Of a stretch of 64,000 nucleotides of DNA, positions 21,612 through 30,294 are shown in pieces. Each line of letters begins with the position of its first letter. The first letter of the stretch is position 1. The translations under genes were made by a program, and so were the position numbers. The notes beneath the pieces were generated by a model that worked only from the letters and a program-made list of their open reading frames with translations, had not been told where the DNA came from and did not search any database. Where the stretch lies: the NCBI RefSeq assembly GCF_034720595.1, contig NZ_JAYESJ010000001.1, forward strand, positions 2,692,001 through 2,756,000, written 5' to 3'. Source of the stretch: Rhizobium sp. CC-YZS058. Lineage in GTDB: Bacteria; Pseudomonadota; Alphaproteobacteria; Rhizobiales; Rhizobiaceae.

Positions 21612-22643
21612 ATGGCAACGATCCGAGGCACGGACTATAGCGACCGCATCTACCAGGACGACCTGGTTGCCGTAGACATCTACGGCTATGGCGGCAACGA
21701 CTCGATCTATCTGAACCGCACCGACTCGCGTGGCGGCGGCAATTTCGTCGATGCCGGCTCGGGCCGCGATACAGTCGTCAACTATTTCGAGGGTGACAAC
21801 GACATCTACCTCGGCTCCGGCAACGACACCTATATTGCCGACATCCGCGCGGTCGATGTGGATGCCTACGACGTCGTCCATGGCGAAGAAGGCAACGATC
21901 TCTTCGAGGTCAACAGCGAGCAGAGCAAATATTACGGCGATTCCGGCAACGACACCTTCCGCTCGACCGGCTTCAACAACTATTTCAACGGTGGCTCGGG
22001 CGTCGATACGATCAGCTATGTCCTGCAGGACGATGATCGCGACCAGGCAGGCCAGGGCGTCGAAATCGATCTTGCCGATGGCACGGCCTATATCAACAGC
22101 GACCAGATCGAGGACCTGATCTCGATCGAAAACGCGACGGGCACGGACAGCGCGGACGATATCTACGGGAGCTCCGCCCGCAACGTCCTGCGCGGTGAAG
22201 ACGGCAACGACCTTCTCGACGGCCGCAGCGGCAATGACGACCTTTATGGCGGCCGTGGCAATGATGATCTCTATGGCGGCAGCGGCGCGGACGACCTGAT
22301 CGGCGGCCTCGGCTCCGACTATCTCAAGGGTGGCTCGGGTGCCGACCTCTTCGTCTTCGACAGCATCCGCGAGTCGGTCGTCGGCGGCAATCGCGACATC
22401 ATTGCCGATTTCCGCGCATCCGAGGACGATCTGGTCGACCTGTCCGGCATCGATGCCAACACCCTGCGCGGCGGCAACCAGGAGTTCGACTTCATCGGCG
22501 GCAGCCGCTTCACCAAGGAGGCCGGCGAACTGCGCTTCGTCAACGGCGTGGTGCAGGGCGACGTCAACGGCGACGGCCGCGCCGATTTCGAGATCCGCAT
22601 GGTCGGCGTGACCAAGATGTACGACACGGACTTCGTCCTCTGA
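21612..22643 (+). CDS. RTX (haemolysin-type calcium-binding repeat) protein
   Basis: A 343-residue acidic protein lacking a Sec signal. The first ~190 residues contain degenerate GGNDxIY/GSGNDTY repeats. Residues ~190-240 carry regular glycine/aspartate nonapeptides (RGEDGNDLLDGRSGNDDLYG and following) that bind calcium and roll into a beta-helix. The last ~100 residues match the serralysin-type C-terminal domain (DLFVFDSIRES, then DIIADF) used for type I export. No catalytic domain precedes the repeats, so it may be a structural or adhesive extracellular protein. No type I transporter genes lie next to it. A strong terminator follows. Confidence 0.85.
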   Translation: MATIRGTDYSDRIYQDDLVAVDIYGYGGNDSIYLNRTDSRGGGNFVDAGSGRDTVVNYFEGDNDIYLGSGNDTYIADIRAVDVDAYDVVHGEEGNDLFEVNSEQSKYYGDSGNDTFRSTGFNNYFNGGSGVDTISYVLQDDDRDQAGQGVEIDLADGTAYINSDQIEDLISIENATGTDSADDIYGSSARNVLRGEDGNDLLDGRSGNDDLYGGRGNDDLYGGSGADDLIGGLGSDYLKGGSGADLFVFDSIRESVVGGNRDIIADFRASEDDLVDLSGIDANTLRGGNQEFDFIGGSRFTKEAGELRFVNGVVQGDVNGDGRADFEIRMVGVTKMYDTDFVL

Positions 22644-22667
22644 ACGAAGTTCAGGACTGAACGATAA

Positions 22668-22703
22668 ACGCCCGGAAACCTTGCGGTTTCCGGGCGTTTT
22701 TTC
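22668..22703 (+). terminator. Rho-independent terminator after the RTX gene
   Basis: A perfect 13-bp stem (22668-22680 with 22685-22697) with a TTGC loop is followed by a run of T residues. It begins 25 bp after the RTX stop codon. Confidence 0.93.
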
Positions 22704-22985
22704 GTTCGCCGGGACTGAAGGTACATGGACCGGCCAACGAACTGGAGCGACGGGCGGAACGCACCCATGGCAGGGACGAGGGTCGCAGTTTCGCGCCGTG
22801 CCACGGCGTCGCGTCGAGGCACGGCACCGTCATGCAGGCGGCGCGCGGCCGGCCGTCGGTTGATCGACGCCCGGTGCCCGACGAAGCTATGTCGTAGCTG
22901 GTAAAGCCTTTGTTAACTCGGCATGCGGCGCCGGGGCGTTGTGCACAGCAGAGCGCGGTTAAGCCTAAGCGGCCGGCGATCTCAA

Positions 22986-23215
22986 AGACCCCCTCTGCGC
23001 TGCTGCCCATCTCCCTTGAAAAAGGGAGAGAAACCGTGCTGCGGCCGCTCGCTCCCAATTGGGGCTCGCCTTATCCCTTAAAAATCTGCCCAAACCGAAC
23101 ATCTCCGCCATCGATCTCGCATCTCCACCAGCAGAGAAGAGGGATCGGCGGTCCCGCCCCAGGGTCTCTCCCCCCCCTTATCGCTCCTTTGTGGGAGAGG
23201 AGGTCATTTCGCCGA
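22986..23215. repeat. RIME-like element, degenerate copy 2
   Basis: The left arm (about 22986-23032) reads ACCCCCTCTGCGCTGCTGCC then CATCTCCC and a short inverted GGGAGAG. The right arm (about 23160-23213) has GGGTCTCTCCCCCC and TTTGTGGGAGAGG. It is more diverged than the copies at 17.8 kb and 37.6 kb, with a ~130-bp centre. It fills most of the ~590-bp gap between the RTX terminator and the ccrM terminator; the rest (22704-22985) shows no gene. Confidence 0.6.
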
Positions 23216-23220
23216 ACAGC

Positions 23221-23253
23221 AAAAAGCGACCGGTGCAGGGAAACACCGGCCGC
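23221..23253 (-). terminator. Rho-independent terminator of ccrM
   Basis: On the minus strand GCGGCCGGTG pairs with CACCGGTCGC (one mismatch) and is followed by five T residues. It lies 45 bp beyond the ccrM stop. Confidence 0.75.
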
Positions 23254-23297
23254 GCGAGACTGGAGGGTCTCTTTCAGGAAGGGGTAGAGCCAAGCCC

Positions 23298-24500
<1,203 letters not shown>

Positions 24501-24641
24501 TTAGCAAAGCGTGAAGGCGGAGGCGGGACGTCTCATTTTCTCGGCAAGCTGGGCGGCAGCCATGCGCGCAGGGCGGTTGTTTGGGCAGGCGGAAAGGTAT
24601 AGAGCCGCGGCAGACCTGAAACGGGAATGGAAACCGGCGGA

Positions 24642-25337
24642 ATGACCGATATCGAGCTCATCATCTTCGACTGCGACGGCGTGCTCGTCGATTCCGAAAT
24701 CATCGCGGCGGAAGTCGAAGCGGCGCTGCTGACGGAAGCGGGCTATCCGATCAGCACCGAGGAAATGGCCGAGCGCTTTGCCGGGATGACCTGGCAGAAC
24801 ACGCTTCTGGCCGTGGAGAAGGATGCCTCGATCCCGCTTTCGGCCAGCCTGCTTTCCAAGCAGCAGGCGGTGCTGGAGGCGCGGATCGATGCGGATCTCA
24901 AGATCGTCGACGGGGTGAAGGCGGCCTTGTCACAGATCCGCCTGCGCAAATGCGTCTGCTCCAACTCGACCTCCGAGCGGCTGGACAAGATGCTGACCAT
25001 GGTCGGCATCAAGGCGGTGTTCGGCAAGAACATCTTCTCCGCTCGCGATCTCGGGCCGGACCGGGTGAAGCCAAAGCCCGACATCTTCCTGCATGGCGCG
25101 GCTCAGATGGGTGTCGCACCGGAGGCGGTGCTGGTGGTGGAGGATTCGGTTCACGGCGTGCATGCGGCCCGCGCCGCCGGCATGCGCGTCATCGGCTTCA
25201 CCGGCGCCTCGCACAGCTATCCCTCGCATGCCGACGCTCTGACGGAAGCCGGCGCCGAAACCGTCATCTCCCGCATGACCGCCCTGCCCGCCACCATTGA
25301 GGCGCTGTCGGAATGGTCGGGGTCGCTGAGCGCCTGA
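24642..25337 (+). CDS. HAD-family hydrolase (beta-phosphoglucomutase/GPH-like)
   Basis: A 231-residue HAD subfamily IA protein with all motifs: IIFDCDGVLVDSE (both catalytic Asp), CVCSNSTSERL (motif II Ser/Thr), KPKPDIF (motif III Lys) and VLVVEDSVHGV (motif IV). A helical cap lies between motifs I and II. Members dephosphorylate small sugar phosphates such as phosphoglycolate or convert hexose phosphates; the substrate is unknown here. The ATG at 24642 begins just before motif I, while an in-frame ATG at 24627 would add 5 residues. It is divergent from ccrM with about 200 bp between. Confidence 0.88.
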   Translation: MTDIELIIFDCDGVLVDSEIIAAEVEAALLTEAGYPISTEEMAERFAGMTWQNTLLAVEKDASIPLSASLLSKQQAVLEARIDADLKIVDGVKAALSQIRLRKCVCSNSTSERLDKMLTMVGIKAVFGKNIFSARDLGPDRVKPKPDIFLHGAAQMGVAPEAVLVVEDSVHGVHAARAAGMRVIGFTGASHSYPSHADALTEAGAETVISRMTALPATIEALSEWSGSLSA

Positions 25338-25404
25338 GGCGGAAGACGAGGTCCCGGTCCATTTTCGCCCCGGCCGGGCTCACTCATGCACCGCCGACTC
25401 GAGA

Positions 25405-25749
25405 GAACGGTCATTGACCATCAATAGAACACTGCGTGGCAATCGGGCAGCGCCCTCTCACCATCGGTACACCAGCCAACCAGCCAGAGCCCAACCTCCT
25501 CGCCTGTCAGATGACGACCTGTTTCCTGATAGGCGACCCAGGATGCCAAGGCCTCCTGTTCAAAACTCTTCTTGGTATCCCGACGGTTCGGATGCTGCCG
25601 GATCGCTTCGATCATGATCCAATGCCCAGCGCGCTGCTGCCGGCTGACAAGCTGTTAGACGCGGGTATGCAAATCTCCATCAATCCTGAGAAACGAGCCA
25701 ATCGTCTCTCCAAATGGCTTCGCATGAGAGAGTCTTAACATGACCGTTC
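25405..25749. repeat. Short inverted repeats flanking the antitoxin remnant
   Basis: GAACGGTCA at 25405-25413 and its reverse complement TGACCGTTC at 25741-25749 bracket the broken antitoxin gene exactly. Nine bases can match by chance, so a mobile-element origin is not shown. Confidence 0.3.
25421..25741 (-). pseudogene. CopG/RHH-type antitoxin gene broken by a nonsense codon
   Basis: Read from an ATG at 25741 with an AAGGAAC ribosome-binding sequence, one frame runs to a stop at 25421 (106 codons) but has TAA at codon 29 (25655-25657). The residues before it (FLRIDGDLHTRV) resemble the start of a ribbon-helix-helix fold. Those after it (QRAGHWIMIEAIRQH and WVAYQETGRHLTGEEVGLWL) match the C-terminal half of CopG-type antitoxins found with ParE/RelE toxins. 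The TAA stands where a Glu or Gln codon is expected, so a single substitution would explain it. No toxin gene follows: the 83 bp before the HAD gene encode only a 13-codon ORF. A sequencing error cannot be excluded. Confidence 0.7.
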
Positions 25750-25813
25750 CTTGATGGACTGTCTGTGCCCCCCGCTTGTGCTGCAGGCCTCGCAGAAAAC
25801 GCCCCCATCGCGT

Positions 25814-25915
25814 GTCATCCTCGGGCTTGACCCGAAGATCTACGCCCCTCCCCCAGTCCTCGACCGCGCATGCTCGGCAGCCACCGCAGATCCCCGGGAC
25901 AAGCCCGAGGATGAC
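25814..25915. repeat. Intergenic palindromic (REP-like) element
   Basis: GTCATCCTCGGGCTT (25814-25828) and its exact reverse complement AAGCCCGAGGATGAC (25901-25915) are separated by 72 bp. A secondary GACCCGAAGATC/GATCCCCGGGAC pairing lies just inside. Elements with this core are common between genes in Rhizobiales. The rest of the gap around it (25742-25813 and 25916-25969) holds no gene. Confidence 0.7.
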
Positions 25916-25969
25916 GATTGTGGCAAGGTGGAGCGCGGTAGGGGCGCAGGTCTTGCCAGACCGGTTCGG

Positions 25970-26533
25970 CTACTTCTTCTTCGGCTTCTGGCCCGGCCCC
26001 TCGTCGAAGCCGAGGTAGATTTTCGTGAAGTTGCCGGCGCCGGCCGGGATGGTGATGACCTTGGAGAAGATGAACTGGGTGGCGCCGGCGCCGGGCTGGA
26101 CTTCGGCCGGGAACTGGGTGAGTTCGGAGACGAGCACCTTGTCGCCATCGGTGGCGGCGACGCGGATCGGCATGGTGATGGTGCCTGCCCCGCCGGCCGG
26201 GCCCGAAACGACACGGCCCTGGGCGACCACGGTCACCTTCAGCTCCGTCTCGCTCTGGATGCACTGGCGCGTCGTGTCGGCAAGCGAGGCCTGGTAGACG
26301 ATCGCATTCGGATCATCCTTGGCGCCGCCTTTGGAATAAGTCCGGTACATGGCCGTGCCGTCGCGCAGATAGACCTGCGGGCAGACGGCCTGAATGACCG
26401 CCGGTGTCGGCGTGGAAGCCGATCCGCCGGCGGCGATGGCGCCCCCGGTCTGCGTCTGGTTGCATCCGGCAACGACGAGAAGCGACGCGACAATGGCCAA
26501 ACGGCCTGCTGAGTGAACCTGCACCTGTTCCAT
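25970..26533 (-). CDS. Putative lipoprotein of unknown function
   Basis: A 187-residue protein. The N-terminus has a hydrophobic stretch ending in a lipobox (LVVAGC), so it should be lipidated and face the periplasm. The mature part begins with a Gly/Ala/Thr linker, then a conserved-looking beta-rich region with CPQVYLRDGTAMYRTY and two Cys (around 55 and 95) that could pair. It ends in a Lys-rich tail (GPGQKPKKK). I recognise no named family beyond conserved alphaproteobacterial lipoproteins. The ATG at 26533 is preferred over 26548. Confidence 0.7.
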   Translation of the reverse strand: MEQVQVHSAGRLAIVASLLVVAGCNQTQTGGAIAAGGSASTPTPAVIQAVCPQVYLRDGTAMYRTYSKGGAKDDPNAIVYQASLADTTRQCIQSETELKVTVVAQGRVVSGPAGGAGTITMPIRVAATDGDKVLVSELTQFPAEVQPGAGATQFIFSKVITIPAGAGNFTKIYLGFDEGPGQKPKKK

Positions 26534-26873
26534 CCCCTGTTCTTTCAAGCCGGCCCGCGCCTGTCCGCGCTGGGCTGCCTGACCCCTTGCCGGGCTCTTC
26601 TCTCTTCTGCCGGATCGTCCGGCGGCCTGTCTTCTGCCGGAAACTCCGGCGGAAATCGGTCTGCGCCTTGCTCATCCGCCCTGGCCGAAGCGGCGGGACA
26701 GCGCAGGCCGCGCGGCGCTTCCTTCGGCGGCGGCGATGGTCTATAGCAGCGGCGCGCCGGAAAATCGATTGGCGTTGCAAGGCCTCCGATCATTTTTTGC
26801 CGGCGCGCCAGGCGAGAATTCCGCGGCGAAGCGCCGCTTGCGGGCGACAGAGGCTGCTGCCCGACGACGAAGG
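26534..26873. other. Spacer between the lipoprotein gene and thrC, with two tandem hairpins
   Basis: This 340-bp divergent spacer has no supported gene. It holds a 23-bp unit repeated with 27-bp spacing (26603-26625 and 26630-26652). In each, TCTTCTGCCGGA, three variable bases, then TCCGGCGG forms a short hairpin. No T run follows, so these are not terminators. Their role, if any, is unknown. Confidence 0.45.
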
Positions 26874-28280
26874 ATGGTGACGGTGAAATATATCTCCACC
26901 CGCGGCGAAGCGCCCGCTCTCGGTTTCTCGGATGCCCTGCTGGCCGGGCTCGCGCGCGATGGCGGCCTCTATGTGCCGGAAAGCTGGCCGAGCTTCTCCA
27001 AGAAGGAGATCCGGGCGCTGCGCGGCCTCACCTACCAGGAAACGGCCTTCGCGGTGCTCAAGCCCTTCGTCGGCGGCGAGATCGACGATCAGACGCTCAA
27101 GGGCATGATCGACGAGGCCTATGCCACCTTCCGCCACCGCGCGGTGGTGCCGTTGGTGCAGACGGGGCCGAACAGCTTCGTGCTGGAGCTCTTCCACGGC
27201 ACGACGCTCGCCTTCAAGGATGTCGCCATGCAGCTGCTCGCCCGGCTGATGGACCATGTGCTCAAGGAGCGCGACGCGCGCGCCACCATCGTCGGCGCCA
27301 CCTCGGGCGACACGGGCGGCGCGGCGATCGATGCCTTTGCCGGCCGCGCCCGCACCGACATCTTCATCCTGTTCCCCGAAGGCAAGGTCTCGCCGGTCCA
27401 GCAGCGGCAGATGACCACGTCGCATGCCGACAATGTCCACGCTCTGGCGATCCGCGGCAATTTCGACGACTGCCAGGCGCTCGTCAAAGACATGTTCAAC
27501 GACGTGTCCTTCCGCGACCGGGTGCAGCTCTCGGGCGTCAATTCGATCAACTGGGCGCGGATCATGGCCCAGATCGTCTATTACTTCACCGCCGCCGTGG
27601 CGCTCGGCGCGCCGGATCGAAAAGTCTCCTTCACCGTTCCGACCGGCAATTTCGGCGATATCTTCGCGGGCTTCGTGGCGATGAAGATGGGCCTGCCGAT
27701 CGCCCGGCTCGTCGTGGCCACCAATGAGAACGACATTCTCTCCCGCACGCTGAAGACGGGCCGCTACGAGATGCGGGCGGTGAAGGCCACGACTTCGCCC
27801 TCGATGGATATTCAGATCTCCTCCAATTTCGAGCGTCTTCTGTTCGAAAGCTATGGCCGCGACGCAGGCCAGGTGCGCAGCGCCATGGCCGGGCTGAAGC
27901 AGTCCGGCGCCTTCGAGATCGAGAAGCCGGCCTTGACCGCGATCCGCAAGCATTTCCGCGCCGGACGCGCCAGCGAGAACCAGGTGGCGGCGACGATCCG
28001 CGCCATGCTGGAGGCAACCGGCATGCTGCTCGATCCGCATTCGGCGATCGGCGTCATGGTGGCGGAGAAGTTCGAGCGCAGCAACGAGCCGATGGTAACC
28101 CTCGCCACTGCCCATCCGGCCAAGTTCCCGGCTGCGGTAAAATCGGCCTGCGGTATTGACCCGGCGCTTCCGACGTGGCTTGCTGACCTGATGCACAGGG
28201 AGGAGCGGTTCGACAGCCTGGAGCCCGAGCTGAAAGCCGTTGAAGCCTTCATCAGCGACCATGCCCGCGTTCTCGGTTGA
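26874..28280 (+). CDS. thrC: Threonine synthase
   Basis: A 468-residue PLP enzyme converting O-phosphohomoserine to threonine. The family's N-terminal KYISTRGEAPALGFSDAL segment is present. The PLP lysine lies in GTTLAFKDVAMQLL, and the phosphate-binding loop in GATSGDTGGAAIDAF. The ATG at 26874 was chosen; GTG codons at 26877 and 26883 are alternatives, and the upstream frame lacks homology. Homoserine kinase (thrB) lies elsewhere in this window, at 38.2-39.2 kb. It is followed 17 bp later by the M16 peptidase gene, so they probably form an operon. Confidence 0.96.
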   Translation: MVTVKYISTRGEAPALGFSDALLAGLARDGGLYVPESWPSFSKKEIRALRGLTYQETAFAVLKPFVGGEIDDQTLKGMIDEAYATFRHRAVVPLVQTGPNSFVLELFHGTTLAFKDVAMQLLARLMDHVLKERDARATIVGATSGDTGGAAIDAFAGRARTDIFILFPEGKVSPVQQRQMTTSHADNVHALAIRGNFDDCQALVKDMFNDVSFRDRVQLSGVNSINWARIMAQIVYYFTAAVALGAPDRKVSFTVPTGNFGDIFAGFVAMKMGLPIARLVVATNENDILSRTLKTGRYEMRAVKATTSPSMDIQISSNFERLLFESYGRDAGQVRSAMAGLKQSGAFEIEKPALTAIRKHFRAGRASENQVAATIRAMLEATGMLLDPHSAIGVMVAEKFERSNEPMVTLATAHPAKFPAAVKSACGIDPALPTWLADLMHREERFDSLEPELKAVEAFISDHARVLG

Positions 28281-28297
28281 GGAGCGCAGAAAGACGG

Positions 28298-29602
28298 ATG
28301 ATGAGAGTTGAGTGTACACGGCTCGCTTCGGGCCTGACCGTCGTAACCGAGCACATGCCGCATCTGGAAAGCGTGGCGCTTGGCACCTGGATCAAGTCCG
28401 GATCGCGCGACGAGACCGATGCCGAACATGGCATTGCCCATCTTCTCGAACATATGGCCTTCAAGGGCACCAGCCGCCGAACGGCCCGCCAGATCGCCGA
28501 GCAGATCGAGAATGTCGGCGGCGAGGTCAACGCCGCCACCTCGACCGAAACGACCTCCTATTACGCCCGCGTGCTGAAGGACGATGTCTCGCTCGCGGTC
28601 GACATCCTGGCCGATATCCTGGTCGACTCCGCGTTCGAGGAGGATGAGCTCGAGCGCGAGAAGCAGGTGATCCTGCAGGAGATCGGCGCGGCCAACGACA
28701 CGCCGGACGATGTGGTCTTCGACCGCTTTGCCGAAACTGCCTATGCCGACCAGACGATCGGCCGGCCGATCCTCGGCACGCCGGAGACCGTGCTGTCCTT
28801 CACGCCGGACCAAATCCGCGCCTATCTGTCCCGCAACTACACCACCGACCGCATGTTCGTGGTCGCAGCCGGGGCGGTCGATCACGACCGCTTCGTGGCC
28901 GAGGTGGAAGAGCGCTTCGCCGGACTGCCCGGTGCCGGCACGGCGCCGGTCACCCCCGTGGCCGCGCGCTACACCGGCGGCGAGACGCGCGAGGACCGCG
29001 ATCTCATGGATGCGCAGGTGCTGCTAGGCTTCGAGGGCAAGGCCTATCATGCGCGCGACTTCTATTGCTCGCAGATCCTCGCCAACATCCTCGGCGGCGG
29101 CATGTCCTCCCGCCTCTTCCAGGAAGTGCGTGAGCATCGTGGCCTCTGCTACTCCGTCTATGCCTTTCACTGGGGCTTTTCCGACACCGGCATCTTCGGC
29201 GTGCATGCGGCGACCGGGGGTGAAAACCTGCCCGAGCTGATGCCGGTCATCATGGACGAGCTGCGCAAGACCTCGCTGTCGATCGACCAGCAGGAGATCG
29301 ACCGGGCGCGCGCGCAGATCCGTGCGCAGCTGCTCATGGGCCAGGAAAGCCCGGCTGCCCGCGCCGGCCAGATGGCGCGCCAGCTGATGCTCTACGGCCG
29401 GCCGATTCCCAATGAGGAGCTGATGGAGCGCCTCTCCGGCATTACCGTCGGCCGCCTGACGGACCTTGCCGGCCGGCTGTTCTTCGACACCGTACCCACG
29501 CTTTCTGCCATCGGTCCGGTGGAGAAACTGGCGCCGATGGACGACCTTCTGGGAGCCCTGACCGGCCAGCAGGTTCCCCTGCCCCGCGCGGCCCGCGGCT
29601 GA
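28298..29602 (+). CDS. M16-family zinc metallopeptidase (processing-peptidase-like)
   Basis: A 434-residue pitrilysin-family protein. The inverted zinc motif HxxEH is present (HLLEHMAFKGT near residue 50), with the downstream Glu in the helix FEEDELEREKQVILQEI. The C-terminal half carries the inactive partner domain, with REHRGLCYSVYAFHW. It resembles mitochondrial processing peptidase beta and bacterial PqqL/YmxG-like proteins. The cellular substrate is unknown. Two adjacent ATGs (28298, 28301) can serve; thrC ends 17 bp upstream. Confidence 0.92.
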   Translation: MMRVECTRLASGLTVVTEHMPHLESVALGTWIKSGSRDETDAEHGIAHLLEHMAFKGTSRRTARQIAEQIENVGGEVNAATSTETTSYYARVLKDDVSLAVDILADILVDSAFEEDELEREKQVILQEIGAANDTPDDVVFDRFAETAYADQTIGRPILGTPETVLSFTPDQIRAYLSRNYTTDRMFVVAAGAVDHDRFVAEVEERFAGLPGAGTAPVTPVAARYTGGETREDRDLMDAQVLLGFEGKAYHARDFYCSQILANILGGGMSSRLFQEVREHRGLCYSVYAFHWGFSDTGIFGVHAATGGENLPELMPVIMDELRKTSLSIDQQEIDRARAQIRAQLLMGQESPAARAGQMARQLMLYGRPIPNEELMERLSGITVGRLTDLAGRLFFDTVPTLSAIGPVEKLAPMDDLLGALTGQQVPLPRAARG

Positions 29603-29682
29603 GACAAGGGCCCGGCAATGCGACCGCCGTTCTCGTGTCGCCGGCAGGACGACGAGCCGTTTTCGGCATCGCGGAGGATGGC

Positions 29683-30294
29683 ATGACACGCTCGGTGTTT
29701 CGGTTCCTGTCGCGGCAGCCGGACCCGATCATGCTTTCCAGCGACCGGCATGTGCTGCGCCTGCCGCGCCAGAGCGACTTCAAGCAATGGTATGCGCTGC
29801 GCGTGGCCAGTCGCCGCTTCCTGGAGCCCTGGGAGCCGACCTGGCGGGCCGACGAGATGACTCAGGCCGCCTTCCGCGCCCGCACGATCCGCAACGAGGA
29901 GGAGTTCACCTCCGGCCAGTCGGTGCCGCTGTTCCTGTTTTCGAAGGCGGAAGAGGAGCTTCTGGGCGGGCTGACCATCGGCTATATCCGCCGCGGTGCG
30001 GCGCAATGCTGCATGATCGGCTACTGGATGGGCGAGCGCCATGCCGGTCATGGGCACATGGGCGCGGCCGTCAAGCTCGCCATCCCCTACATCTTCTCCA
30101 GCCTTCAGTTGCACCGTATTGAAGCAGCCTGTATTCCCGAGAACGACAGAAGCATCCGGCTTCTCGAAAAGGCCGGCTTTCAGCGCGAAGGCTATCTGCG
30201 CGACTATCTGAGGATCAACGGCCAATGGCGGGACCACCTGCTTTTCGCCCTGCTCTCCACGGATCGTGCGCCTAACGGGACCTTGAGTGACTGA
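29683..30294 (+). CDS. GNAT acetyltransferase (RimJ-like)
   Basis: A 203-residue GNAT-fold protein similar to the RimJ/RimL ribosomal-protein N-acetyltransferases. GYWMGERHAGHGHMGAAVKL fits the acetyl-CoA pyrophosphate loop. The C-terminal pattern LHRIEAACIPENDRSIRLLE with KAGFQREGYLRDYLRI is characteristic of this branch. It lies 80 bp after the M16 gene, and its stop overlaps the start of the GGDEF-EAL gene by one base (TGATG). The substrate is not deducible; it may act on S5 or another protein N-terminus. Confidence 0.88.
   Translation: MTRSVFRFLSRQPDPIMLSSDRHVLRLPRQSDFKQWYALRVASRRFLEPWEPTWRADEMTQAAFRARTIRNEEEFTSGQSVPLFLFSKAEEELLGGLTIGYIRRGAAQCCMIGYWMGERHAGHGHMGAAVKLAIPYIFSSLQLHRIEAACIPENDRSIRLLEKAGFQREGYLRDYLRINGQWRDHLLFALLSTDRAPNGTLSD

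Noticed and set aside
25421..25615. A complete 64-residue gene
   Set aside because: The family's N-terminal ribbon-helix-helix part lies upstream in the same frame, before a stop codon, so this is better described as the second half of a broken gene.
25405..25749. Insertion sequence flanked by 9-bp inverted repeats
   Set aside because: There is no transposase, no flanking target duplication, and a 9-bp match can arise by chance.
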